A stretch of DNA of 64,000 bases from Maribacter dokdonensis DSW-8 (GTDB lineage Bacteria; Bacteroidota; Bacteroidia; Flavobacteriales; Flavobacteriaceae): contig NZ_LDPE01000001.1 in NCBI RefSeq assembly GCF_001447995.1, forward strand, positions 1,798,001 to 1,862,000. The letters are read 5' to 3'. The position numbers and the translations under genes were made by a program. Position 1 is the first letter of the stretch. Each line of letters starts with the position of its first letter. The notes below the pieces were generated by a model. That model made no database searches and was not told where the DNA came from. It was given only the letters and a program-made list of their open reading frames with translations. Below are positions 8,311 through 17,022 of this stretch, piece after piece.

Positions 8311-10071
8311 TTATTTAATATCTAAAGCAAACGGCATTCTTGCCTGAACCCCACTTTGCTTTTTAAAAGATTGTAATTCCTTAAGTACTTGATAAGCCTC
8401 TTCCCCTATTTCATCTTTTAAAAGGTTCTCTTTTATTTTTACGCTTGCACCTTCCAAATCTTCCATAAAACGCTCAAAGCCACTTTTATATTTAGGAAAT
8501 TTTTTAACTCCGTAAGTATCTATTTCTGCCATTTCTGCCGCTGCAGATATAGCATCGTCCAAATTACCCAATTCATCTACTAATCCAATCTCCAGAGCCT
8601 CGGTACCGCTCCACACCCTGCCTTGTGCCACACTATCCACCTGTGCCATTGTCATACCTCTACCTTGCGACACTCTTTGCAAAAATGTTTCATAGGTTTC
8701 CTCAATACTTTCTTGAACCTGATTTTTAAAACTTTCTTGCATTGGTTCAAAAAGCGAATATTCTACTGCATTCTTGTTGGTGCCAACCTGCTCTGCGTTT
8801 ATACCAACATTGTCTGCCAACTCAGTTAAATTGGGCACTGTACCAAATACACCAATAGACCCTGTTATTGTAGTAGGTTCGGCGAAAATTTTATTAGCTC
8901 CCGCAGCAATATAATATCCTCCAGATGCCGCCACATTACCCATGGAAACTATTACCGGTTTCACTTTTTTAGCCAATTCCACCTCTCGCCAAATAATATC
9001 GGAAGTCAAAGCGCTACCCCCAGGTGAATTCACCCGCAACACTATAGCCTTTACCTTGTCATCTTCACGCGCTTTAATCAAAGCCTCATTAATTATACCT
9101 TGGCCAATGATATTTGGGCCACCTTCACCATAAAATATTTCTCCCTGCGCAAAAACTACGGCTATTTTATCATCACCAGATTTCAAAGTCTTTTTATTGG
9201 AATACTTTACATAATCATCTAAAGAACTATAGTTAATCTTATCATCCTTCTTTAGTTCCAGCGCATTCGCCAATTTATTTTCATATTGATCATAAAATAC
9301 TACATCATCTACCAACCCAGATAACTTTGCAAAGTTAGGCGTTCTACCACCTAAAGTATCTGCTATAACGTTCAGGTCAGATTCAGAAATAGAACGTGTT
9401 TCTGAAATATCGGTCACCATTGAATTCCAAAGTGACTGCAACAAAGCGGTCAATTGACTCCTATTTGCCTCACTCATATTATTCTCCAAATAGGGCTCAA
9501 CGGCACTTTTGTATTTCCCATGGCGTATAACTTCCATCTTAACGCCAGATTTTTCTTGAAGTTCTTTGTAATAAAGCACTTCAGTAGAAAGTCCTTTGAA
9601 ATCTAAAACTCCTACCGGGTTTATAAAAACAGAATCTGCGACACTGGCCAAATAATAATCTCTTTGCATAAAGAAATCTGCGTATGCGTATATAAACTTA
9701 CCCTCCGCTTTGAAATCCTCTAAAGAACGTCTAATTGCCTGAGTCTGTGCCAAACCAGCAATAATAAAGTTATTATTGATACTGATTCCTTTTATGCGGT
9801 CGTCATTTTTAGCCACCTCAATAGCATGGATAATTTCATCTAAACCCTGTGATTCTTCAAAAATACCCGCAAACGGATCAAGCTCATTGCTACCGGTATA
9901 ATCAGATATTGGTCTTTGTAACTGTAACTCAAGAATAGAATTATCTTTTACCGCAACAGCATCTTCACTACTGCTTACAAGACTCACAAATATTAAAAAC
10001 ATTACGAACAAAATACCAAAAGCAAATAGAGAACCTAAAATAGATGCTAGAAAATTTCTTAAAAACTTCAT
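8311..10071 (-). CDS. sppA: Signal peptide peptidase SppA, 67-kDa type
   Basis: Membrane-bound serine protease that cleaves leftover signal peptides. The 586 residues indicate the long, tandem-domain form. It has an N-terminal membrane anchor at about residues 8-32. The catalytic dyad residues by alignment with E. coli are Lys188 in GKYKSAVEP of the first domain and Ser383 in AASGGYY of the second. A TATCTTTG sequence at 10097-10104 (minus strand) upstream matches the Bacteroidota -7 box, but no good -33 TTG is present. It is divergent from the folK-dNK gene, with a 72-base spacer. Confidence 0.95.
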   Translation of the reverse strand: MKFLRNFLASILGSLFAFGILFVMFLIFVSLVSSSEDAVAVKDNSILELQLQRPISDYTGSNELDPFAGIFEESQGLDEIIHAIEVAKNDDRIKGISINNNFIIAGLAQTQAIRRSLEDFKAEGKFIYAYADFFMQRDYYLASVADSVFINPVGVLDFKGLSTEVLYYKELQEKSGVKMEVIRHGKYKSAVEPYLENNMSEANRSQLTALLQSLWNSMVTDISETRSISESDLNVIADTLGGRTPNFAKLSGLVDDVVFYDQYENKLANALELKKDDKINYSSLDDYVKYSNKKTLKSGDDKIAVVFAQGEIFYGEGGPNIIGQGIINEALIKAREDDKVKAIVLRVNSPGGSALTSDIIWREVELAKKVKPVIVSMGNVAASGGYYIAAGANKIFAEPTTITGSIGVFGTVPNLTELADNVGINAEQVGTNKNAVEYSLFEPMQESFKNQVQESIEETYETFLQRVSQGRGMTMAQVDSVAQGRVWSGTEALEIGLVDELGNLDDAISAAAEMAEIDTYGVKKFPKYKSGFERFMEDLEGASVKIKENLLKDEIGEEAYQVLKELQSFKKQSGVQARMPFALDIK

Positions 10072-10143
10072 TTAAATCTTTCTTTTAAATAGTTAACAAA
10101 GATAACTAATGTGAATATGTTTTAGTTATTTTGTTCTAACATT

Positions 10144-11292
10144 ATGGGAGTATACAAAACAGCACTTTTATCAATAGGAAGTAATTTGGGTAACCGCCAA
10201 TTATTATTACAAAAGGCCATTTTTGAAATTGGCAAGGTTGCGGGCGAGGTAAGACAAGTATCTGCCACCTATGAAACCCCTTCTTGGGGTTTTGAAGGCG
10301 AAAATTTTCTCAATGCCTGTTTAGAACTACAGACCTTACTTACACCAGAAGAACTACTTGTTAAGTTATTATCCATTGAAACAGCTTTTGGAAGAGAAAG
10401 AAAAAACAGCGACGCGTACGAGAGTAGAACTTTGGATATTGACATCATATATTATGAAAAAGAGGTTATAAATACCGAAACGCTTACGATACCGCACCCA
10501 AAAATGCAAGAGAGAAAATTTATTTTAAAACCTCTTGCCGATATTTCACCACAATTTTACCATCCTATCTTTAATAAAGACACCCGCAATTTATTACAAG
10601 AATGTAAAGACAAAAGCACCATTACCAAACAAGTGCCCAGGCTTTTTAAAAATAGACATACGTTTTTTGCCAGTTTACAATATGTAGCTATAGAAGGTAA
10701 TATTGGTGCTGGAAAAACAACCTTGGCCACAAAAGTTGCTGAAGATTTCAATGCAAAATTAATTCTAGAACGATTTGCCGAAAACCCTTTTTTACCTAAT
10801 TTTTATATTGACCAATCCAGATATGCCTTTCCATTAGAAATGTCATTTTTAGCAGACCGCTATCAACAATTCACAGAAGACACCAATCAATTGGATCTTT
10901 TTAAAAGTTTTATGGTAAGTGATTATGACATTTATAAATCCCTAATATTTGCCAAGGTCACCCTACAACAAAACGAGTTTGACCTATATAGAAAAGTGTT
11001 CAACTTCATGTACAAAGAAGTTAAAAAACCTAAAATTTACGTTTATCTGTATCAAACTACAGAACGACTATTACAGCAAATTAAGCAAAGAGGAAGAGAT
11101 TACGAACAGAATATTGAACTTACCTATTTAGAAAAAATCAATAGGGGCTATTTTGACTTTTTACGCACCTACCCTAAAGAAAACCAACTAATTATAGACG
11201 TTAGCGCCTTAGATTTCGTAAGTAGCAACAATGATTATGAAACGGTTTTAACCAAGATTGAAGACTTCGCCCTGACCAATTTATATCAATAA
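10144..11292 (+). CDS. folK: Fusion: HPPK (FolK) + deoxynucleoside kinase
   Basis: A 382-residue fusion. Residues 1 to about 160 are 2-amino-4-hydroxy-6-hydroxymethyldihydropteridine pyrophosphokinase of folate synthesis: GSNLGNR at 12-18, the SWGFEGENFLNA segment, and RTLDIDIIYY at 95-104 holding the Mg-binding aspartates 98 and 100. Residues from about 178 onward are a deoxynucleoside kinase with P-loop GNIGAGKT at 185-192, the ERFAENPFL segment at 209-217 and an Arg-rich lid (QIKQRGRDY). The second domain would phosphorylate salvaged deoxynucleosides. The linker is about 15 residues, and both active sites look intact. A terminator follows. Confidence 0.93.
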   Translation: MGVYKTALLSIGSNLGNRQLLLQKAIFEIGKVAGEVRQVSATYETPSWGFEGENFLNACLELQTLLTPEELLVKLLSIETAFGRERKNSDAYESRTLDIDIIYYEKEVINTETLTIPHPKMQERKFILKPLADISPQFYHPIFNKDTRNLLQECKDKSTITKQVPRLFKNRHTFFASLQYVAIEGNIGAGKTTLATKVAEDFNAKLILERFAENPFLPNFYIDQSRYAFPLEMSFLADRYQQFTEDTNQLDLFKSFMVSDYDIYKSLIFAKVTLQQNEFDLYRKVFNFMYKEVKKPKIYVYLYQTTERLLQQIKQRGRDYEQNIELTYLEKINRGYFDFLRTYPKENQLIIDVSALDFVSSNNDYETVLTKIEDFALTNLYQ

Positions 11293-11376
11293 TAAATTAC
11301 CGGATTTCTTGCGTAAATGAAAAGAAAATCTTTTATTGTGGAGGCATACGTGCAACTAACTAACTCAAACTATACT

Positions 11377-11406
11377 AAAAAACCTGGTCTACGACCAGGT
11401 TTTTTT
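11377..11406. terminator. Bidirectional rho-independent terminator
   Basis: A stem AAAAACCTGGTC / GACCAGGTTTTT with a TAC loop, flanked by A-run and T-run, lies between the converging folK-dNK and TrmH-family genes. Confidence 0.9.
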
Positions 11407-11935
11407 ATGCGTTAATTTTACTCCAGCAATCCCAAACTACGACACCCACACTAACCGAAATATTTAAGGAATGTTTAGTCCCAAATTGAGGTATTTCCAA
11501 TACTTCGTTACTTGCCGTAACCACATTTTGAGCAACACCTTTAACCTCGTTTCCAAAAACTAGGACCTGCTTCTTTTCTTTTGCAGGAGCATAATCATTC
11601 AATTGAGTTGCATTCTCTGCTTGTTCTACAGAAATTACATGACATCCTTCATTTTTAAGCCTTTCAACCAATTCTATTGTATCTGGAACGTATTCCCAAT
11701 CTACACTATCGGTTGCGCCCAAGGCGGTTTTATGAATATCTTTATGAGGAGGAGTAGCCGTTATACCGCATAAATATATTTTTTCAACAAGAAAAGCATC
11801 GGCCGTTCTAAAAACCGAACCAATATTATTTAAACTTCTTATATTATCAAGTACAATTATAATAGGTGATTTTCCTGCACTTTTATATGCTTCAACATCT
11901 ATTCTCCCCAGTTCATCATTTCGTAATTTCCTCAT
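11405..11935 (-). CDS. SpoU/TrmH-family RNA 2'-O-methyltransferase
   Basis: A 176-residue SPOUT methyltransferase. The three family motifs are visible: LDNIRSLNNIGSVFRTADAF (motif 1, with the conserved N and R), LVFGNEVKGV (motif 2) and IPQFGTKHSLNISVSVGVVVWD (motif 3, forming the trefoil knot that binds AdoMet). The compact size without an N-terminal RNA-binding domain resembles TrmL/TrmH rather than RlmB. The modified RNA cannot be decided from the sequence. It is a single-gene unit on the minus strand, divergent from mutS. Confidence 0.9.
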   Translation of the reverse strand: MRKLRNDELGRIDVEAYKSAGKSPIIIVLDNIRSLNNIGSVFRTADAFLVEKIYLCGITATPPHKDIHKTALGATDSVDWEYVPDTIELVERLKNEGCHVISVEQAENATQLNDYAPAKEKKQVLVFGNEVKGVAQNVVTASNEVLEIPQFGTKHSLNISVSVGVVVWDCWSKINA

Positions 11936-12061
11936 AGTCCCAATTCAATTTCATTAGCACAATATGATCGTAAACTTATCCTCAAATATCAACAATAATT
12001 AAAATTTCAGGGATAAAACCATATTTTCGTGAAGGTGCAAAATTAATGAGATAAAGATAAA

Positions 12062-14683
12062 GTGGCGGAAAAAAGCAAAACAAAAAAGGTAACCCCTTTA
12101 ATGAAGCAATATAACACCATCAAGACCAAATATCCTGATGCCCTATTGCTTTTTAGAGTAGGTGATTTTTATGAAACTTTTGGTGAAGATGCAGTGAAGG
12201 CTTCACGTATTCTTGGTATTATACTGACCAATAGAAATAATGGTGGAGAACGAACAGAATTGGCCGGATTTCCCCACCATTCATTAAACACATATTTACC
12301 CAAATTGGTTAAAGCGGGGCAACGCGTTGCTATCTGCGACCAATTAGAAGACCCCAAACAGACCAAAACCATTGTAAAGAGAGGAGTTACGGAATTGGTT
12401 ACACCTGGGGTAGCCATGAACGATGACATCTTAAACTCAAAGACCAATAATTTTCTTTGTGCAATTCATTTTGGAAGGAAAAAAATAGGGATTTCATTCG
12501 TTGATATTTCTACAGGTGAATTTTTAACTTCTGAAGGCAGCGAAGAACAAATTGATAAATTATTACAAAATTTTTCACCTAATGAGGTATTGATATCTAA
12601 AGCCCATAAGAAGGAGTTTTTAGATGTTTTCGGTAAAAACCACCATCTCTTTTATTTAGAAGATTGGGTTTTCCAAGAAGATTATGCCTTGGAAAATCTT
12701 ACCTCACACTTTAACACCAACACCTTAAAAGGTTTTGGCGTTGACCATCTAACCTGTGGGATTATAGCATCTGGAGTTGTTTTACACTATTTAGGAGAAA
12801 CACAGCACAGACAATTACAGCACATATCAAAATTACAACGTATTGCTGAAGATGATTATATATGGATGGATAGGTTTACCATTAAAAACCTTGAACTCTA
12901 TCATTCCACCAATGTAAACGCGGTGACGCTTTTAGATGTTATCGACAAAACGATATCACCCATGGGTGGGCGAATGATAAAACGATGGCTTGCACTACCT
13001 CTTAAGAACCTGCAAAAAATTACCCGGCGACAGGAAATTGTTTCTTACTTACACCAAAATGAGGTGACATTAGAAAAATTTCAGCACCATATTAAGCAGA
13101 TGGGCGATATAGAGCGATTGATCTCTAAGGTAGCTACAGGAAAAGTAAACCCTAAAGAAGTGGTTCAATTAAAGAATTCGCTCGAAGCTTTAATACCTAT
13201 CAAACAATTGGCTACTTCATCTGAAAACGAGTCTTTGGCACTTACAGGAGATCAAATACAATCCTGCGATTTGTTAAGGGCTAAAATCAAAGAAATGCTT
13301 AGCGAAGAGGCACCTGTAAACATTTTAAAAGGTAGCACTATAGCCCAAGGATTTTCAGAAGAGCTAGACGAACTAAGAGGTTTAGCCACATCTGGAAAGA
13401 ACTATTTAAATAATATGTTGGAAAGGGAAACAGCTGCAACCGGCATTACATCCCTAAAAATAGCGTCCAACAATGTTTTTGGATATTACATTGAAGTAAG
13501 AAATACCCATAAAGACAAGGTTCCGGAAAATTGGACGCGTAAGCAAACTTTGGTCAATGCAGAACGCTACATTACCGAAGAACTAAAAGAATATGAAGCA
13601 AAAATTTTAGGAGCTGAAGACCGTATTCTAACCTTGGAACAGCAGCTTTTCTCTCAATTGGTTGTGTGGATGCAAGAATACATTACCCCCGTACAGAACA
13701 ATGCACACCTGGTTGCGCAGTTAGACTGTCTTTGCGGATTTGCCCAATTGGCAAAAGAGAATGCCTATAACTGCCCTACATTGAACGACTCTACTGATTT
13801 AGAGATTACCGAAGGAAGACACCCTGTCATTGAAAAACAATTACCATTAGGAGAACAGTACATTGCAAACGATTTACAGTTAGACAGATCCAATCAACAG
13901 TTCATAATGATCACCGGTCCCAATATGAGTGGTAAATCCGCATTACTAAGGCAAACGGCATTAATAGTGCTATTGGCACAAATGGGAAGTTTTGTTCCTG
14001 CGGAAACGGCTAAAATTGGCGTCGTTGATAAAATATTTACCCGCGTAGGAGCCAGCGATAACATTTCAATGGGCGAATCTACTTTTATGGTCGAAATGAA
14101 CGAAACCGCCTCTATTCTTAACAACCTGTCTGAGCGTAGCTTGGTACTGTTAGATGAAATAGGTCGTGGTACCAGTACCTATGATGGTATTTCTATTGCC
14201 TGGGCCATATCCGAATATTTACATGAGCACCCAGCAAGGGCAAAAACCATGTTCGCCACCCATTATCACGAGCTAAATGAAATGACCAATACCTTTGGCC
14301 GTATTAAAAATTTCAATGTAGCCATCAAAGAACTAAAAGACAACGTTCTCTTCTTAAGAAAATTAATCCCCGGAGGTAGTGAACATAGTTTTGGTATTCA
14401 TGTAGCTAAAATGGCCGGTATGCCACAACAAGTAATTCAAAAAGCCAACAAGATTCTAAAAAAATTAGAAAACAAACATGTAAGTGGTGAGGTAACGGAT
14501 AAGCTTATAAACGATTCTGACGAAATGCAACTTAGTTTTTTCAATTTGGACGATCCGTTATTGGAAGAAATAAAGGATGAAATAACCCATTTGGACATAG
14601 ATACGCTCACACCTGTAGAAGCATTAATGAAATTAAATGAGATTAAACGTCTGTTAACCAAGGACAAAAAGGCGACATCATAA
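12062..14683 (+). CDS. mutS: DNA mismatch repair protein MutS
   Basis: An 873-residue MutS. The mismatch-reading F-x-E motif is Phe36-Tyr37-Glu38 in GDFYETF. The ATPase has Walker A GPNMSGKS at 619-626, Walker [11 protein letters not shown], and the ATHYHEL signature. The start is GTG: an in-frame stop lies 13 bases upstream (12047-12049) and no ATG lies between, while the next residues [17 protein letters not shown] match the family N-terminus. No terminator is seen before the tRNA promoter. Confidence 0.97.
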   Translation: MAEKSKTKKVTPLMKQYNTIKTKYPDALLLFRVGDFYETFGEDAVKASRILGIILTNRNNGGERTELAGFPHHSLNTYLPKLVKAGQRVAICDQLEDPKQTKTIVKRGVTELVTPGVAMNDDILNSKTNNFLCAIHFGRKKIGISFVDISTGEFLTSEGSEEQIDKLLQNFSPNEVLISKAHKKEFLDVFGKNHHLFYLEDWVFQEDYALENLTSHFNTNTLKGFGVDHLTCGIIASGVVLHYLGETQHRQLQHISKLQRIAEDDYIWMDRFTIKNLELYHSTNVNAVTLLDVIDKTISPMGGRMIKRWLALPLKNLQKITRRQEIVSYLHQNEVTLEKFQHHIKQMGDIERLISKVATGKVNPKEVVQLKNSLEALIPIKQLATSSENESLALTGDQIQSCDLLRAKIKEMLSEEAPVNILKGSTIAQGFSEELDELRGLATSGKNYLNNMLERETAATGITSLKIASNNVFGYYIEVRNTHKDKVPENWTRKQTLVNAERYITEELKEYEAKILGAEDRILTLEQQLFSQLVVWMQEYITPVQNNAHLVAQLDCLCGFAQLAKENAYNCPTLNDSTDLEITEGRHPVIEKQLPLGEQYIANDLQLDRSNQQFIMITGPNMSGKSALLRQTALIVLLAQMGSFVPAETAKIGVVDKIFTRVGASDNISMGESTFMVEMNETASILNNLSERSLVLLDEIGRGTSTYDGISIAWAISEYLHEHPARAKTMFATHYHELNEMTNTFGRIKNFNVAIKELKDNVLFLRKLIPGGSEHSFGIHVAKMAGMPQQVIQKANKILKKLENKHVSGEVTDKLINDSDEMQLSFFNLDDPLLEEIKDEITHLDIDTLTPVEALMKLNEIKRLLTKDKKATS

Positions 14684-14711
14684 AATATTTAATTCTTTTA
14701 CACTTTTTTAC

Positions 14712-14741
14712 TTTGGAATTTACAGAATTGTATTAAATTTG
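14712..14741 (+). promoter_or_regulatory. Bacteroidota-type promoter for the tRNA pair
   Basis: TTTG at 14712-14715 and TAAATTTG at 14734-14741, spaced by 18 bases, match the Bacteroidota -33/-7 consensus (TTTG / TAnnTTTG). The tRNA-Gly 5' end is 37 bases downstream. Confidence 0.65.
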
Positions 14742-14778
14742 CACCCGCATCTTTTAAGAGATGCACGTTCATAAACTT

Positions 14779-14851
14779 GCGAAAATAGCTCAGCTGGTAG
14801 AGCGCCACCTTGCCAAGGTGGAGGTCGCGGGTTCGAATCCCGTTTTTCGCT
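14779..14851 (+). tRNA. tRNA-Gly(GCC)
   Basis: A complete cloverleaf: acceptor GCGAAAA / TTTTCGC, D-arm around AGCTCAGCTGGTAGAGC, anticodon stem CACCT..AGGTG-like with GCC anticodon, variable loop GGTCG, and T-arm CGGGTTCGAATCCCG. The discriminator is T, and CCA is not encoded in the DNA (TCTGC follows). Confidence 0.96.
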
Positions 14852-14894
14852 CTGCAAAATGTTGTTCAGCAACATTTTTAAAAAAACCAAGTAT

Positions 14895-14981
14895 GCTCGA
14901 GTGGTGGAATTGGTAGACACGCCGGACTTAAAATCCTGTGCTCTTTGGGGCGTGCGGGTTCAAGTCCCGCCTCGAGTACCA
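14895..14981 (+). tRNA. tRNA-Leu(TAA), CCA encoded
   Basis: A class II tRNA with a long variable arm. The acceptor is GCTCGAG / CTCGAGT (a G-U pair at the end). The D-loop region GTGGTGGAATTGGTAGACAC is typical of Leu. The anticodon loop CTTAAAA gives TAA. The variable arm is TGCTCTTTGGGGCGT, the T-arm GCGGGTTCAAGTCCCGC and the discriminator A, and CCA is encoded at 14979-14981. It lies 43 bases after tRNA-Gly, so the two are probably cotranscribed. Confidence 0.96.
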
Positions 14982-14983
14982 CA

Positions 14984-15018
14984 AACCCCTGAAATCAATT
15001 GATTTCAGGGGTTTTTTA
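14984..15018 (+). terminator. Rho-independent terminator of the tRNA operon
   Basis: A perfectly self-complementary stem CCCCTGAAATCAA / TTGATTTCAGGGG with essentially no loop, followed by a T-run at 15012-15017. Confidence 0.9.
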
Positions 15019-15036
15019 TTTAATCTACTTAACAGA

Positions 15037-15065
15037 TTGAAGTCAAAAGTTATTTACTAACTTTA
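15037..15065 (+). promoter_or_regulatory. Putative promoter of the SanA-like gene
   Basis: TTG at 15037-15039 and TAACTTTA at 15058-15065, spacing 18, fit the Bacteroidota consensus except for the final base of the -7 box. The ATG is 17 bases beyond. Confidence 0.45.
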
Positions 15066-15082
15066 GTATTGAAATAGTTTAC

Positions 15083-15718
15083 ATGCTAAAAAAAATTCTC
15101 AAAATACTCGGATTACTTTTCATACTGTTAGTATTCGTCATTTTTACATGTAATATCATAATTTCAAACACCGCTGACGGAAAAACCTTTACCGACATCT
15201 CATCAACACCCAAGAACAGAGTAGGTTTAGTTTTAGGAACCTCAAACAAACTAACCAATGGCTCTCCCAATCCGTATTACACTTATCGTATAAATGCCAC
15301 CAAAGCATTGTACAATGCCGGTAAAATAGAATTTATACTTGTTAGTGGTGATAATGGCAGTATTTACTATAATGAGCCAGATACCTTTAAAAAAGATTTA
15401 ATAAAGGCTGGTATTCCTGAGCGGGCAATTTTCTTGGACTATGCAGGTTTTAGGACTTTAGACTCAATGTTTAGAGCAAAGTTTATTTTTGGGTTGAACA
15501 ATGTTACCGTAATCTCGCAAAAATTCCATAACGAGAGAGCTATTTATATAGCCAAACAAAAAGGGCTCAACGCTATTGGATTTAACGCTCAAGACGTTTC
15601 TACCAGTCAAGGCATAAAAGTGCAGCTAAGGGAATATTTGGCACGGGTAAAGGTATTTATCGATATGCTTTTAAATACCCAACCAAAATTCTATGGCACC
15701 ACTATAGAAATAAAATAG
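15083..15718 (+). CDS. SanA/YdcF-family (DUF218) envelope protein
   Basis: A 211-residue protein with an N-terminal membrane anchor (about residues 5-27) followed by one DUF218 domain. Family landmarks are VGLVLGTSNK, YRINATKALYNAG, FILVSGDNG, the NEPDTFKKDLIKAGIP segment and VTVISQKFHNERA. SanA-like proteins act at the cell envelope (in E. coli, a barrier role against vancomycin at high temperature), but their biochemistry is unresolved. The NRAMP-like gene starts 35 bases downstream on the same strand, and cotranscription is plausible. Confidence 0.88.
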   Translation: MLKKILKILGLLFILLVFVIFTCNIIISNTADGKTFTDISSTPKNRVGLVLGTSNKLTNGSPNPYYTYRINATKALYNAGKIEFILVSGDNGSIYYNEPDTFKKDLIKAGIPERAIFLDYAGFRTLDSMFRAKFIFGLNNVTVISQKFHNERAIYIAKQKGLNAIGFNAQDVSTSQGIKVQLREYLARVKVFIDMLLNTQPKFYGTTIEIK

Positions 15719-15753
15719 CTTACTTTTAATCTTACCAACTAATCTTATAAGTA

Positions 15754-17004
15754 ATGCCAAGTTTTAAAACAGTACTGAAAAATTTAGGTCCAGGAATCTT
15801 ATTTGCCAGTATGGCCATTGGCACCTCTCACTTGGTACTATCTACTAAAGCCGGTGCCCAATATGGTTGGCTTATGATAATACCTATTATACTGGCCAAC
15901 GTATTAAAGTATCCATTTTTCGAATTTGGAGTAAGGTACACTAACGTCACCAATAAAACATTGATAGAAGGATACCTAAACCGTGGTAAAGCTTATTTAT
16001 GGTTCTATGCCATCATAACATTTGTTACCACTTTTACCATCTTAGCGGCATTGTACACCGTTACTGCAGGGCTATTCATAAACTTGTTTAATATTGGACA
16101 TAGTTCTATTGCTATTGTAGCTTTATCTCTTTTCTTGATCATTAGTGCCCTTTTGATTTTTGGAAAATATAAATTCTTGGAGATTAGTTTAAAGTTTGTA
16201 ATAAGCATATTGTTCATTGCACTATTGGTTACAACCGTACTAGTGATTGTCAAAGGACCGGTTGACCATGCATTGGACTTTGAACCACTACCTATTTTCA
16301 ATGAAGTAGGAATTCTTTTTTTAATAGGGTTAATTGGGTGGATGCCTACGACCGTTGAAGCTTCTAGCTGGATTAGCTTGTGGAGCATAGAAAAATGGAA
16401 AAATCAAGAAAAGCCAAGTTTAAAAGAATCTTTACAAGAATTTAATATAGGCTATATTATAACGGCAATTCTTGCGGTATTTTTTATGGTCATAGGATGG
16501 TATACATTATATGGAACCAACACCCAGCTCAGTAATAATGCCATAAGCTTTGCGGATCAAGTTGTTCGCCTGTTTACTGAGCATATTGGCACTTGGGCCT
16601 ATCTATTTATAGCAATTTCAGCATTTGCCACTATGTTTAGCACATGCATGACGGCACATGATGCATTGGCAAGGGTAAGTTTGGATATTATTTCCTTATT
16701 AAAACCAAAAGAGAAATGGTATAGCACAAAAAACGCTTACACCACAGGAATACTCATCTTGACCTTCATCAACTTTATTGTAATTGCCGCGTTTAGTGCA
16801 AACATGGGAAATTTAGTTGCTTTGGCCACTTTTGTATCTTTCGTTGTAGCGCCATTAGTAGGATACATGAATTTAAAAAATGTTACCAGTAGTGATCTAG
16901 ACCCAAAATTTTGGCCCAATAAGCAGCTAAGATTTTTAACCTATGTAGGTATCTTGTTTCTCACCCTCTTTGCGCTTTACTATTTCTATATTATCATTTT
17001 ATAG
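15754..17004 (+). CDS. Divergent NRAMP-like transporter
   Basis: A 416-residue membrane protein with about eleven hydrophobic segments and an N-terminus (NLGPGILFASM) typical of the NRAMP family. The metal-coordinating DPGN of TM1 is replaced by GTSH (residues 23-26), followed by KAGAQYGW, the counterpart of the usual AGSQFG. In TM6 the canonical MPH is MPTT: Met197 is kept and the His is lost. The substrate therefore may not be Mn/Fe; Mg, Al complexes or a non-metal cannot be excluded. No MntR or Fur site is apparent. Confidence 0.85.
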   Translation: MPSFKTVLKNLGPGILFASMAIGTSHLVLSTKAGAQYGWLMIIPIILANVLKYPFFEFGVRYTNVTNKTLIEGYLNRGKAYLWFYAIITFVTTFTILAALYTVTAGLFINLFNIGHSSIAIVALSLFLIISALLIFGKYKFLEISLKFVISILFIALLVTTVLVIVKGPVDHALDFEPLPIFNEVGILFLIGLIGWMPTTVEASSWISLWSIEKWKNQEKPSLKESLQEFNIGYIITAILAVFFMVIGWYTLYGTNTQLSNNAISFADQVVRLFTEHIGTWAYLFIAISAFATMFSTCMTAHDALARVSLDIISLLKPKEKWYSTKNAYTTGILILTFINFIVIAAFSANMGNLVALATFVSFVVAPLVGYMNLKNVTSSDLDPKFWPNKQLRFLTYVGILFLTLFALYYFYIIIL

Positions 17005-17022
17005 TAGGCAAGGTTTTTTTCC

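Noticed and set aside
14720..14920. A 66-codon minus-strand frame across the tRNA genes
   Set aside because: It is read through tRNA-Gly and its promoter; the RPPPWQGGALPAELF-type translation is a familiar tRNA artefact.
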